A DNA stretch of 45,607 nt from NCBI GenBank assembly GCA_009377645.1, contig WHTQ01000032.1, forward strand, positions 1 to 45,607, given 5' to 3'. A program made the translations under genes and the position numbers. The notes beneath the pieces are model-generated. The model did no database searches, was not told the origin of the DNA, and saw nothing but the letters and a program-made list of their open reading frames with translations. Origin of the DNA: Micromonosporaceae bacterium (GTDB lineage Bacteria; Actinomycetota; Actinomycetes; Mycobacteriales; Micromonosporaceae). Of this stretch, positions 1 through 7,497 are shown in pieces (position 1 is the stretch's first letter; every line of letters begins with the position of its first letter).

Positions 1-1
1 C

Positions 2-442
2 GCCGCGGTGGCGGTGGCCCGGCTGGTCGGTCTCGGGGCGCTGCTGGTGGTCGCCGCCGCGGTGCTGGTGCGGGCGGTGCGGCGGGCCGGCGACCCGCGG
101 GCGGTGGTGGGGTGCGCCGGGGTGGTGCTGGCGGCGACGGTGCTGCTCGGGCCGGTCGTCTACCCGTGGTACGCGGTCGCGCCGCTGGCGGTGCTGGCGG
201 CGGCCGTGGCCGAGCGGCGGGTGCGGTGGTGGCTGGCGGTGGCCACGCTGGTGCTGTCCGGGCTGGTCCTGCCGACCGGCCTGGGAGTGCCGGTACTGAC
301 CAAGCTGCCCGGCGCAGTCCTGATGGTGCTGCTGCTGGCCCTGGTCAGCTGGTGGTGGCTGCGTCGCCGGCCGGGGTCTGCCCAGGCTCGGTCGCTCGCG
401 TCTGCTGGTCAGCCTCCCGGGCCGCCTGCGCCCGCCGGGTGA
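2..442 (+). CDS. C-terminal part of a polytopic mannosyltransferase (MptB-like), 5' cut by window edge
   Basis: The frame is open from the first bases and ends in TGA, so only the last ~146 residues are present. They form four or five hydrophobic segments ending in a short basic, Pro/Ala-rich tail. A G-P-V-V-Y-P-W-Y motif sits in a membrane segment; this G-P-x-x-x-P-W-Y signature is typical of the C-terminal part of actinobacterial polyprenol-phosphomannose-dependent alpha-1,6-mannosyltransferases (MptA/MptB, GT-C fold), which extend lipomannan on the outer face of the membrane. The catalytic N-terminal loops lie outside the window, so the exact family member is inferred. The last 98 bases overlap the convergent PH-domain gene. 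Confidence 0.6.
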   Translation, partial: AAVAVARLVGLGALLVVAAAVLVRAVRRAGDPRAVVGCAGVVLAATVLLGPVVYPWYAVAPLAVLAAAVAERRVRWWLAVATLVLSGLVLPTGLGVPVLTKLPGAVLMVLLLALVSWWWLRRRPGSAQARSLASAGQPPGPPAPAG

Positions 443-1883
443 GCTCGGCGGCGAGCTGGCGTGCCTCGGCCAGCTCCCGGTGGTGCGCCACCGGCGTCAG
501 CGAGCCGGCCGTGTCCGCGTACACGCTGGCCAGCTCGAGCATCCGCTGCAGCGGCCCCTGCACCACCCGGACGCTCTGGATCCGCAGGTACGGCGCGATC
601 ACCAGCTCGCGGGTGATCCGCCCGTCCCGGGTGGCGAAGGCGTGCTCGGTGAGCGCCGCGCCGAGCACCGGTGCCCGCCAGGGCGCCAGCCAGCGGGCTC
701 GGGCCGGCGGGGTGCGCAGCCCGAGGCCGGTCAGGTCCACGCCCGGCAGGACCACCGCGGTCAGCCGCCGGCCGGTGGCCAGGTCCCCGACCGGCAGCAG
801 CCGGTCGGAGCTGGCGCCGTCCCGCTCACCCTGGCTGAAGCCGGCCACGTCCAGCCGGCACCGCAGCCACCGCCGGCGCCGCCACAGCAGCGGCCAGGTC
901 ACTCCCACCGCCTGGACCCGGTGCAGCGGTACGGTCTGGCTGCGGGTCTCGGTCAGCCCGTGCCGGACCCGCAGGCCCGGGTGGTGCTGCCCGGCCGGCG
1001 GTTCCTGCAGCGCGAGCCGGAAGTTCCAGTCGGACATCACCCGGCGCACCGGCTGCCGGAGCACGCCGATCACCGCGACCGCCATGCTCGCGAACACCAC
1101 GAACGACCAGGCGCTGGTGTCGAACCAGTACTGCCCGACCACCAGGGCGACCGCGACCGGCAGGAACAGCACCTGCGGCGTGAGCAGCTGGCCGATCAGC
1201 ACATCCCGGTTGACCACGGTGTGCAGCTGATGCTCGGCGGGCGGCGGTGCAGCCAGCGAGGCGGCCGCCGGCGGTGGTGCGTCCGGCGATGGTCCGGCCA
1301 GCAGCGGTGCGTCCGGCGGCGGTGCGTCCCGCGGCGGTGCGTCCGGCCACGACGGGGTGGCGACCGCGGCGGCCGGTGGCGGGGCGGGCAGGGTGCCCAC
1401 GGCCGGCGCGCCGACCCGCACCGCCAGGGCCAGCAGCCGTTCCCGCAGCGCGGCGGCGTCCTCGACGCTGAGGTAGGCCAGCGGCGCCTCGGTCTTGCCG
1501 CCCCCGACCACCTCCAGCCGCAGCTCGGCCAGCCCGCTCATCCGGGCCAGCAGCGGCCGGACCACCTCCACCGACTGCAGCCGTTCCAGCGGGATCGCGC
1601 GGGTGCGGCGTACCAGGACGCCGTCGTAGATCCGCAGCTCCCGGCCGAGCACGTGGTATCCGGTGACCAGCCAGGTGATCACCGCGTACGCCACCACGAA
1701 GCACATCGCGACCACGATCGTGCCGAGGAACCCGCGCCAGCCGAGCCGGGCGGCGCCCTGGATCGAGATCGCCGCGATCAGCACCGCCAGGTACTTCGCG
1801 CTGTGCAGCAGCGGGCTGAGCGGGTGCAGCCGCTGCCGGGGCTCGACGCCGCCGGCGACGGCCACCGGGCCGGTCAGGTTCAC
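345..1883 (-). CDS. PH-domain (bPH_2) membrane protein, YdbT-like
   Basis: 512 residues from a GTG start. Two hydrophobic segments near residues 30-75 precede a bPH_2 domain (motif near 80-130: YDGVLVRRTRAIPLERLQSV). After a long linker rich in Asp-Ala-Pro-Pro repeats come two more hydrophobic segments and further bPH_2 copies with the same R-x-x-P-L-x-R-x-Q-x-V pattern. This matches the YdbT family (about 490 residues, three PH domains). It lies 19 bp after the YdbS-like gene, the usual pairing, so the two probably work as one membrane complex. In Bacillus the homologous pair affects resistance to membrane-active peptides; the role here is not known. Its 3' end overlaps the mannosyltransferase tail. 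Confidence 0.8.
   Translation of the reverse strand: MNLTGPVAVAGGVEPRQRLHPLSPLLHSAKYLAVLIAAISIQGAARLGWRGFLGTIVVAMCFVVAYAVITWLVTGYHVLGRELRIYDGVLVRRTRAIPLERLQSVEVVRPLLARMSGLAELRLEVVGGGKTEAPLAYLSVEDAAALRERLLALAVRVGAPAVGTLPAPPPAAAVATPSWPDAPPRDAPPPDAPLLAGPSPDAPPPAAASLAAPPPAEHQLHTVVNRDVLIGQLLTPQVLFLPVAVALVVGQYWFDTSAWSFVVFASMAVAVIGVLRQPVRRVMSDWNFRLALQEPPAGQHHPGLRVRHGLTETRSQTVPLHRVQAVGVTWPLLWRRRRWLRCRLDVAGFSQGERDGASSDRLLPVGDLATGRRLTAVVLPGVDLTGLGLRTPPARARWLAPWRAPVLGAALTEHAFATRDGRITRELVIAPYLRIQSVRVVQGPLQRMLELASVYADTAGSLTPVAHHRELAEARQLAAELTRRAQAAREADQQTRATEPGQTPAGDAATTS
1276..1350. repeat. 15-bp tandem repeat inside the YdbT-like gene
   Basis: Units begin at 1276, 1291 (degenerate), 1306, 1321 and 1336, with core GGTGCGTCCGGCG. 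Read on the minus strand they encode five-residue Asp-Ala-Pro-Pro-type repeats in the linker between PH domains. The 15-bp period keeps the frame, so copy number can change without breaking the protein. Confidence 0.8.
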
Positions 1884-1902
1884 GCGCCCGCTCCGAGCCG
1901 GT

Positions 1903-2460
1903 TCACAGGCCCTCCCCGAGGTCCTCCCCGAGCGCGGTCAGGCGGTCCCGCAGCCGGGACGCCTCCGGCGGCGGGAGCCCCGGCACCCGGGCGTCGCTGG
2001 CCGCGGCGGCGGTGTGCAGCTGCACGGTGGCCAGCCCGAACGTCCGTTCCAGCGGCCCGGCGGTCACGTCCACGAACTGCATCCGGGCGTACGGCACGAT
2101 CGACAGCCGGCGGATCAGCAGGCCGTGCCGCACCAGCAGGTCCCGCTCCCGCTCCGCGTACCCCCAGGCGAACACCGCCCGGACGATCGCTGCTGCCCGC
2201 AGCAGCCCGAACGCCGCCACCGCCGCGTAGCTGGCGCCGGGGTACGGCCAGCCGAACCCGTCGGCGATCGCCACCACCAGGAACAGGAAGGCCAGCCCGA
2301 ACCCGAACCCGAGCAGCTCGACCGCGATCAGCTTCCGGGACACCGGCCGCCAGGTGACCGTGTCCGGCCACGGCTCCAACGGGCTGGTGGGCGGCTCCGA
2401 CGGGCTGATGGGCGGCGCCGGCGCAGCGCCGGCGGGCGGCGCCGTTGATGGCTCGGTCAC
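1903..2460 (-). CDS. PH-domain (bPH_2) membrane protein, YdbS-like
   Basis: 185 residues. A Pro-rich cytosolic N-terminus (1-40) is followed by two hydrophobic segments (about 45-70 and 75-95) and one bPH_2 domain containing VRHGLLIRRLSIVPYARMQF, the hallmark of the YdbS family. It is the first gene of a two-gene unit with the YdbT-like gene. The GTG start at 2460 is chosen because a TACGCT -10 hexamer sits exactly 7 nt upstream, the geometry of a leaderless transcript. The biochemical function of the family is unproven. Confidence 0.85.
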   Translation of the reverse strand: MTEPSTAPPAGAAPAPPISPSEPPTSPLEPWPDTVTWRPVSRKLIAVELLGFGFGLAFLFLVVAIADGFGWPYPGASYAAVAAFGLLRAAAIVRAVFAWGYAERERDLLVRHGLLIRRLSIVPYARMQFVDVTAGPLERTFGLATVQLHTAAAASDARVPGLPPPEASRLRDRLTALGEDLGEGL

Positions 2461-2467
2461 AGTACTG

Positions 2468-2473
2468 AGCGTA
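2468..2473 (-). promoter_or_regulatory. -10 element of a leaderless promoter for the YdbS-like gene
   Basis: Minus-strand TACGCT with a 7-nt spacer to the GTG at 2460. The same arrangement recurs at many starts in this window. No convincing -35 box is seen. Confidence 0.55.
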
Positions 2474-2478
2474 TGCGA

Positions 2479-2673
2479 TCAACCGACCCGTGCCACCTCA
2501 CGCAGGAAGCCGCGGGCCTCGAGAAAGCCACGGAGATGATCGCGATGGGCGTCGCAGGCGAGCCAGGTCTTGCGCCGCTCGGCGGTGTGCAGCTTCGGGT
2601 TGTTCCAACGCAGCGCCCACACGGCAGGTGCACGGCACCCCTTTGCGGAGCAGATCGGCGACTCGTCGTTCAC
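2479..2673 (-). CDS. Small conserved Cys-rich hypothetical protein
   Basis: 64 residues: start M-N-D-E-S-P-I-C-S-A-K-G-C, a middle A-L-R-W-N-N-P-K-L-H, then W-L-A-C-D-A-H. The C-x4-C and C-x2-H pattern suggests a small zinc- or other metal-binding fold. Similar one-domain proteins are, from memory, widespread in actinobacteria, but I know of no assigned function. The GTG start has a TAGGGT hexamer (minus strand, 2680-2685) 6 nt upstream, again the leaderless pattern. It is divergent from moxR and lies just before the YdbS-like gene in the same direction. Confidence 0.7.
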   Translation of the reverse strand: MNDESPICSAKGCRAPAVWALRWNNPKLHTAERRKTWLACDAHRDHLRGFLEARGFLREVARVG

Positions 2674-2700
2674 CCGATGACCCTACGGGGGGCAACGTAG

Positions 2701-2732
2701 CGCCGGGCGGCCACGGGGGAAGCCGCCCGGCG
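2701..2732. repeat. Hairpin-forming inverted repeat upstream of moxR
   Basis: Perfect 11-bp arms (CGCCGGGCGGC at 2701-2711 and its complement at 2722-2732) around a 10-nt loop. It lies between two divergent genes, so it is not a simple terminator for either; it could be a 5'-leader structure or a terminator for antisense transcription. Confidence 0.55.
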
Positions 2733-2734
2733 AC

Positions 2735-2747
2735 GTACGAATCGTAC
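2735..2747. promoter_or_regulatory. Short palindrome, candidate regulator site
   Basis: GTACGAATCGTAC: 6-bp arms around a single base, immediately after the 2701-2732 hairpin and about 190 bp before moxR. The symmetry suits a small dimeric repressor, but no matching regulator gene is in the window. Confidence 0.3.
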
Positions 2748-2935
2748 CCGCGCGACCGGCTCCGGTGTCTACCCACCGAGTGTGTCCGTTTGGCTGATTT
2801 CGGCCGGACGTTCGGCCCATGCTGCCCGGTCGGTCCGACTCAGGAGCGATCGGCCGATGTCGTGTAGCCGGTCCGTCACCAGCCGCGCCGTGTCAGGCTG
2901 GGAGCACTCGGTCGGCTCGGTGCACCGGAGGACGA

Positions 2936-3973
2936 ATGGACACGACCACGCCAGCGCAGGACGCGACCCTGCTGGAGCGCGCCCTGTTCGAGGTCAAGCG
3001 GGTGATCGTCGGTCAGGACACGATGATCGAGCGGATGTTCGTGGCGCTGCTGGCCCGTGGGCACTGCCTGCTGGAGGGCGTGCCCGGGGTGGCGAAGACG
3101 CTGGCGGTGCAGACCGTGGCCCGGGTGGCCGGCGGCAGCTTCGCCCGGCTGCAGTTCACCCCCGACCTGATGCCGGCCGACATCGTGGGCACCCGGATCT
3201 ACCGCCAGAGCAGCGAGAAGTTCGACGTGGAGCTGGGTCCGGTGTTCGTCAACTTCCTGCTCGCCGACGAGATCAACCGGGCTCCGGCGAAGGTCCAGTC
3301 GGCGCTGCTGGAGGTGATGGCCGAGCGGCAGGTCTCGATCGGCGGCGATACCCACCCGGTGCCGGCCCCGTTCCTGGTGATGGCCACCCAGAACCCGATC
3401 GAGCAGGAGGGGGTCTACCCGCTTCCGGAGGCGCAGCGGGACCGGTTCCTAATGAAGGTGGTGGTGGGCTACCCGACCGACCTGGAGGAGCGGGAGATCG
3501 TCTACCGGATGGGCGTGGACCCGCCGGAGCCGGAGCCGGTGCTCACCCCCGAGGATCTGGTCCGGCTGCAGCGCAAGAGCGACCAGGTGTTCGTACACAA
3601 CGCGCTGGTCGACTACGCGGTCCGGCTGGTCCTGGCCACCCGCGGCCCGGCCGAGCACGGCGCGCCCGAGGTGGCCGGGCTGGTTCAGTACGGTGCCAGC
3701 CCGCGCGCCTCGCTCGGGATCGTGCGGGCCGCCCGGGCGCTGGCGTTGCTGCGGGGGCGGGACTACGTCCTGCCCGCGGAGGTGGTCGATGTGGCCGCGG
3801 ACGTGCTGCGGCACCGGCTGGTGCTCAGCTACGACGCGCTGGCCGACGATGTCCCGGCTGACCAGATCGTGGCCCGGATCATCGAGTCGGTGCCGGCGCC
3901 GACCATAGCCCCCCGGCAGAGCGCCACCCCGCCCGCCGTACCGGCGCCGCCCGGTCCGGGGGCGCCGGCGTGA
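2936..3973 (+). CDS. moxR: MoxR-family AAA+ ATPase
   Basis: 345 residues. Walker A G-V-P-G-V-A-K-T at about 48-55, Walker B F-L-L-A-D-E-I-N at about 107-114, and Q-N-P-I-E-Q-E-G-x-Y-P-L-P-E-A-Q-x-D-R-F sensor/arginine-finger region, all canonical MoxR features. MoxR ATPases act as chaperones with VWA-domain partners, and the next two genes are a DUF58 and a VWA protein (4-bp overlaps), as in mycobacterial moxR1. The ATG at 2936 follows CGGAGGACGA, a good ribosome site; a longer upstream frame lacks conservation. The C-terminal tail is Pro/Ala-rich. Confidence 0.93.
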   Translation: MDTTTPAQDATLLERALFEVKRVIVGQDTMIERMFVALLARGHCLLEGVPGVAKTLAVQTVARVAGGSFARLQFTPDLMPADIVGTRIYRQSSEKFDVELGPVFVNFLLADEINRAPAKVQSALLEVMAERQVSIGGDTHPVPAPFLVMATQNPIEQEGVYPLPEAQRDRFLMKVVVGYPTDLEEREIVYRMGVDPPEPEPVLTPEDLVRLQRKSDQVFVHNALVDYAVRLVLATRGPAEHGAPEVAGLVQYGASPRASLGIVRAARALALLRGRDYVLPAEVVDVAADVLRHRLVLSYDALADDVPADQIVARIIESVPAPTIAPRQSATPPAVPAPPGPGAPA

Positions 3974-4923
3974 CCGGCCTGCCCGCCGACGCCCAGGCCG
4001 CCGGCGCGGTCCTGACCCGGCTGCAGCTGCTGGTGACCCGGCGGCTGGACGGACTGCTGCAGGGTGACTACCTGGGGCTGCTGCCCGGCCCGGGCAGCGA
4101 GCCGGGGGAGTCGCGGGAGTACCGGGCCGGCGACGACGTACGGCGGATGGACTGGCCGGTGACCGCCCGCACCACGGTGCCGCACGTGCGGCAGACCGAA
4201 GCCGACCGGGAGCTGGAGACCTGGCTGGCGGTGGACCTGTCGGCGAGCCTGAGCTTCGGGACCGCCGGCCGGCTCAAGCGGGACCTGGTGCTGGCCGCCG
4301 CGGCCGCGCTCACCCACCTGACGGTGCGCGGCGGCAACCGGGTGGGGGCACTGGTGGCCAGCGGCGCCGGCATCCGGCGGCTGCCGGCGCGACCCGGGCG
4401 GCGGGCCGCGCAGGGGCTGCTGCGGGCGGTCGTGGGTACCGAGGCCACGCCCGGCCGGGTGGACCTCGGAGGGCTGGTTGACCAGCTAAGCCGGCCCCGC
4501 CGGCGGCGCGGCCTGGCGGTGCTGATCTCGGACTTCCTGGCCCCGCCGGAGCAGTGGGAGCGGCCGGTCCGGCGGCTGTCGGTGCGGCACGACGTGCTGG
4601 CGATCGAGGTGGTGGACCCGCGTGAGCTGGCGCTGGTCGACGTCGGGGTGCTCGAGCTGGTGGACCCGGAGACCGGGGCGGTGCACGAGGTGCAGACCGC
4701 CAGCCGGGGGCTGCGGGACCGGTACGCGCGGGCGGCGGCGCAGCAGCGGGCGCGGATCGCGGCGGCGCTGCGGCGCTCCGGAGCCGCCCAGCTGCGGCTG
4801 CGCACCGACTCCGACTGGCTGGCCGACATCGTCCGGTTCGTGGCCGCCCGCCGGCACGCTCTCAGCAGCGGCGCGGCCCGCGGCGACCGGCCGACCGAAG
4901 ACAGCGGCAGGGAGGTGCGATGA
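3970..4923 (+). CDS. DUF58 domain protein (Rv1480-like)
   Basis: 317 residues. The region near 32-70, with S-R-E-Y-R-A-G-D-D-V-R-R-M-D-W, is the DUF58 signature, followed by a VWA-like fold (A-V-D-L-S-A-S-L near 87-94, an imperfect D-x-S-x-S metal site) and I-S-D-F-L-A-P-P. GTG start overlaps the moxR stop by 4 bp (GTGA), so translation is coupled. Likely a partner or substrate-recruiting subunit of the MoxR ATPase; no membrane segment is seen. Gene order matches Rv1480 next to moxR1 in M. tuberculosis. Confidence 0.88.
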   Translation: MTGLPADAQAAGAVLTRLQLLVTRRLDGLLQGDYLGLLPGPGSEPGESREYRAGDDVRRMDWPVTARTTVPHVRQTEADRELETWLAVDLSASLSFGTAGRLKRDLVLAAAAALTHLTVRGGNRVGALVASGAGIRRLPARPGRRAAQGLLRAVVGTEATPGRVDLGGLVDQLSRPRRRRGLAVLISDFLAPPEQWERPVRRLSVRHDVLAIEVVDPRELALVDVGVLELVDPETGAVHEVQTASRGLRDRYARAAAQQRARIAAALRRSGAAQLRLRTDSDWLADIVRFVAARRHALSSGAARGDRPTEDSGREVR

Positions 4924-5876
4924 TCCGGTTCCTGCAGCCCTGGTGGCTGCTCGGGCTGCTGCCGGTGGTGCTGGTGGCCGCCGGGTACGGGTGGCGGCAG
5001 TGGCGGCGGCGGGTGCACGCGGTGCGGTTCAGCAACCTGGAGCTGCTGCGCCAGATCGCGCCGGCCGGGCTCGGCTGGCGCCGGCACGCCGCCGCGGCCG
5101 CGTTCCTGCTCGCGCTGGTCGCGCTCAGCACGGCGATGGCCCGCCCGGCCGTGGACCGGCAGGAGCCGGTCGAGCGGGCCACGATCATCCTCGCCATCGA
5201 CGTGTCGCTGTCGATGGAGGCCGAGGACATCGCACCGACCCGGCTGGACGCGGCGCAACAGGCGGCGGTCTCGTTCGTCGAGCAGCTGCCGCCCGAGCAC
5301 CAGCTGGGGTTGGTGGCCTTCGCCCGGTCCGCCAACGTGGTGGTGCCACCCACCACCGACCGGGAGGCGGTGGTGGATGGGATCGAGAACCTGGTGCTGG
5401 CCGAGGCGACCGCCACCGGGGAGGCGGTGTTCACCGGCCTGGACGCGATCCGGAACCGGCCGGCCGCCGGTGCCGCGGCCGGCCCGCCGCCGGCCCGGAT
5501 CCTGCTGCTCACGGACGGCTACCGCACCTACGGCCGGTCGATCGAGGAGGCGTCCGCGGCGGCCTCCGAGGCGAACGTGCCGGTCTCCACGGTGGCGTTC
5601 GGGACCGACCACGGGGTGGTGGAGATCGCCGGCCAGCTCTACCGGGTGCCGGTCGACCGGGAGTCGATGGCGACCCTGGCGGAGACCACCGGCGGGCAGT
5701 ACTACGAGGCCGAGAGCCTGGAAGAGCTCACCGCGGTGTACGAGGACATGGGCAGCTCGGTCGGGCACCGGACCGTACCCCGCGAGATCACCCAGTGGTA
5801 CCTGGCCGGCGCGCTGGCGCTGGCCCTGCTGGCGGGCTCGCTGAGTCTGCTCTGGACCTCCCGGCTGCTGCCCTGA
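4920..5876 (+). CDS. Membrane-anchored VWA-domain protein (BatA-like, Rv1481-like)
   Basis: 318 residues. N-terminal membrane segments at about 7-25 and 58-78, then a VWA domain with a complete metal site (D-V-S-L-S-M near 95-100, later T-D-G-Y), and a final membrane segment at about 290-312. This is the BatA/aerotolerance-type architecture. ATGA overlap with the DUF58 gene closes the moxR operon. The three proteins probably form a membrane-associated chaperone complex; the substrate is unknown. Confidence 0.88.
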   Translation: MIRFLQPWWLLGLLPVVLVAAGYGWRQWRRRVHAVRFSNLELLRQIAPAGLGWRRHAAAAAFLLALVALSTAMARPAVDRQEPVERATIILAIDVSLSMEAEDIAPTRLDAAQQAAVSFVEQLPPEHQLGLVAFARSANVVVPPTTDREAVVDGIENLVLAEATATGEAVFTGLDAIRNRPAAGAAAGPPPARILLLTDGYRTYGRSIEEASAAASEANVPVSTVAFGTDHGVVEIAGQLYRVPVDRESMATLAETTGGQYYEAESLEELTAVYEDMGSSVGHRTVPREITQWYLAGALALALLAGSLSLLWTSRLLP

Positions 5877-5921
5877 CGGCCGGCCGCCGCCCTGATCGGA
5901 CTGTCCCGGTCGTCGACCCGC

Positions 5922-5927
5922 TAGGCT
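5922..5927 (+). promoter_or_regulatory. -10 element of a leaderless promoter for fabG
   Basis: TAGGCT followed by a 7-nt spacer and the fabG ATG, with no ribosome site in between. It gives fabG-inhA a promoter separate from the moxR operon. Confidence 0.6.
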
Positions 5928-5934
5928 GCCCGCC

Positions 5935-6639
5935 ATGGCTCGCACTGTGCTGGTGACCGGCGGCAACCGCGGGATCGGGCGATCCGTGGCGGAGGCGTTC
6001 GTCGCCGGCGGGAACCGGGTGGCGGTCACCCACCGCGGTGCCGGGGCACCGGCCGGGACGCTCGGGGTGGCCTGCGACGTCACCGACCCGGCGGCGGTGG
6101 ACGCCGCGTTCGGCACGGTCGAGGCCGAGCTGGGCCCGGTGGAGGTGCTGGTGGCCAACGCCGGGATCACCGACGACACGCTGCTGATGCGGATGCGCGA
6201 TGACCAGTTCACCCGGGTGCTGGACACGAACCTGACCGGCGCCTGGCGGTGCGCCCGGCGGGCCGCCACCCGGATGGTCCGCGCCCGCTGGGGACGGATG
6301 ATCTTCGTCTCGTCGGTGGTCGGCCTGTACGGCAGCGCCGGGCAGGTCAACTACGCGGCGAGCAAGGCCGGCCTGGTCGGGATGGCCCGCTCGATCACCC
6401 GGGAGCTGGGCAGCCGGAACGTCACCGCGAACGTGGTCGCGCCCGGCTTCGTCGCCACCGAGATGACCGCCGCGCTGCCCGAGCAGCGGCAGGCCGAGTA
6501 CCGCTCGGCGATCCCGGCCGGCCGGTTCGCCGAGCCGGCCGAGGTGGCCGGCGTGATCACCTGGCTGGCCGGGGACACGGCCGGGTACGTCTCCGGCGCG
6601 GTCATCCCGGTCGACGGCGGCCTGGGCATGGGTCACTGA
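5935..6639 (+). CDS. fabG: 3-oxoacyl-ACP reductase FabG (MabA-like)
   Basis: 234 residues, a classical short-chain dehydrogenase that reduces beta-ketoacyl-ACP with NADPH in type II fatty acid synthesis. T-G-G-N-R-G-I-G-R near 8-16 binds the nucleotide; N-A-G at about 75-77; catalytic Ser127, Tyr140 and Lys144 (Y-A-A-S-K); C-terminal V-D-G-G-L-G-M-G-H. The TGGNRGIG start and the fabG-inhA-hemH order match M. tuberculosis mabA. Leaderless promoter directly upstream; inhA follows after 15 bp. Confidence 0.93.
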   Translation: MARTVLVTGGNRGIGRSVAEAFVAGGNRVAVTHRGAGAPAGTLGVACDVTDPAAVDAAFGTVEAELGPVEVLVANAGITDDTLLMRMRDDQFTRVLDTNLTGAWRCARRAATRMVRARWGRMIFVSSVVGLYGSAGQVNYAASKAGLVGMARSITRELGSRNVTANVVAPGFVATEMTAALPEQRQAEYRSAIPAGRFAEPAEVAGVITWLAGDTAGYVSGAVIPVDGGLGMGH

Positions 6640-6654
6640 CGGAGGAGGCGCACG

Positions 6655-7422
6655 ATGACAGGACTGGTGGCCGGCAAGCGGCTGCTCGTCACCGGCGTGA
6701 TCACGGAGCAGTCGATCGGGTACGCGGTCGCCCGGCTGGCGCAGCAGCAGGGTGCCCGGATCGTGCTCACCGGCTACGGGCGGATGTCGCTGGTGGAGCG
6801 GGTGGCCCGGAAGCTGCCGGAGCCGCCGCCGGTGATCGAGCTGGATGTCACCGACCAGGCGCAGCTGGCGGCGCTGCCGGAGCAGGTCCGGCCGCACCTG
6901 GACGGGCTGGACGGGGTGGTGCACTCGATCGCGTACGGCCCGCCGGCCGCCCTCGGCGGCGGGTTCCTGACCGCCGGCTGGGAGGACGTGGCGACCGCGG
7001 TGCACGTGTCCGCGTACTCCTACCAGGCGCTGGCGATGGCGGCCCGGCCGCTGCTGGGGCCGGGCAGCGCGCTGGTCGGGCTGACCTTCGACGCGAGCGT
7101 GGCCTGGCCGGCGTACGACTGGATGGGGGTTGCCAAGGCCGGGCTGGAGGCCACCTCCCGCTACCTGGCCCGCTATCTGGGTCCGGAGGGCATCCGCAGC
7201 AACCTGGTCTCGTCCGGCCCGGTGCGCAGCATGGCGGCCCGGTCGATCCCGGGGTTCGACCAGTTCGAGCAGCCGTGGCATGCCCGGGCTCCGCTCGGCT
7301 GGGACCTGGCCGACGCGGAGCCGGCCGCCCGGGCCTGCCTGGCACTGCTGTCCGACTGGTTCCCGGCCACCACCGGCGAGATCGTCCACGTGGACGGGGG
7401 CTACCACGCGGTGGGCGCCTGA
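6655..7422 (+). CDS. inhA: Enoyl-ACP reductase (InhA/FabI family)
   Basis: 255 residues. Catalyses the NADH-dependent last step of fatty acid elongation. G-V-I-T-E-Q-S-I-G near 14-22 is the FabI-type cofactor loop, Ser91 lies in H-S-I-A-Y, and the catalytic pair Tyr154 and Lys161 shows the Y-x6-K spacing of this family rather than Y-x3-K. I-V-H-V-D-G-G-Y-H-A closes the fold. GGAGGAGG lies 6 nt before the ATG. The gene is co-transcribed with fabG. The F-D-A-S-V-A-W-P-A-Y-D-W-M-G stretch is close to the mycobacterial InhA pattern. Confidence 0.93.
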   Translation: MTGLVAGKRLLVTGVITEQSIGYAVARLAQQQGARIVLTGYGRMSLVERVARKLPEPPPVIELDVTDQAQLAALPEQVRPHLDGLDGVVHSIAYGPPAALGGGFLTAGWEDVATAVHVSAYSYQALAMAARPLLGPGSALVGLTFDASVAWPAYDWMGVAKAGLEATSRYLARYLGPEGIRSNLVSSGPVRSMAARSIPGFDQFEQPWHARAPLGWDLADAEPAARACLALLSDWFPATTGEIVHVDGGYHAVGA

Positions 7423-7497
7423 TCACCGCCCCGGCGGTCGACGTGATCTCCGTCCAACGGGATGGAGTGGCCGGCCGGCATCTGGCACCATGGCGCC

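Noticed and set aside
2475-2485. GCGATCAACCG resembling the arm of the 64-bp palindrome
   Set aside because: Only 11 bases match and no inverted partner is nearby, so chance is likely.
4068-6350. 760-codon open frame on the minus strand
   Set aside because: It is antisense to the DUF58, VWA and fabG genes, is rich in Arg, Pro and Gly as expected for a shadow frame at high GC, and has no motif.
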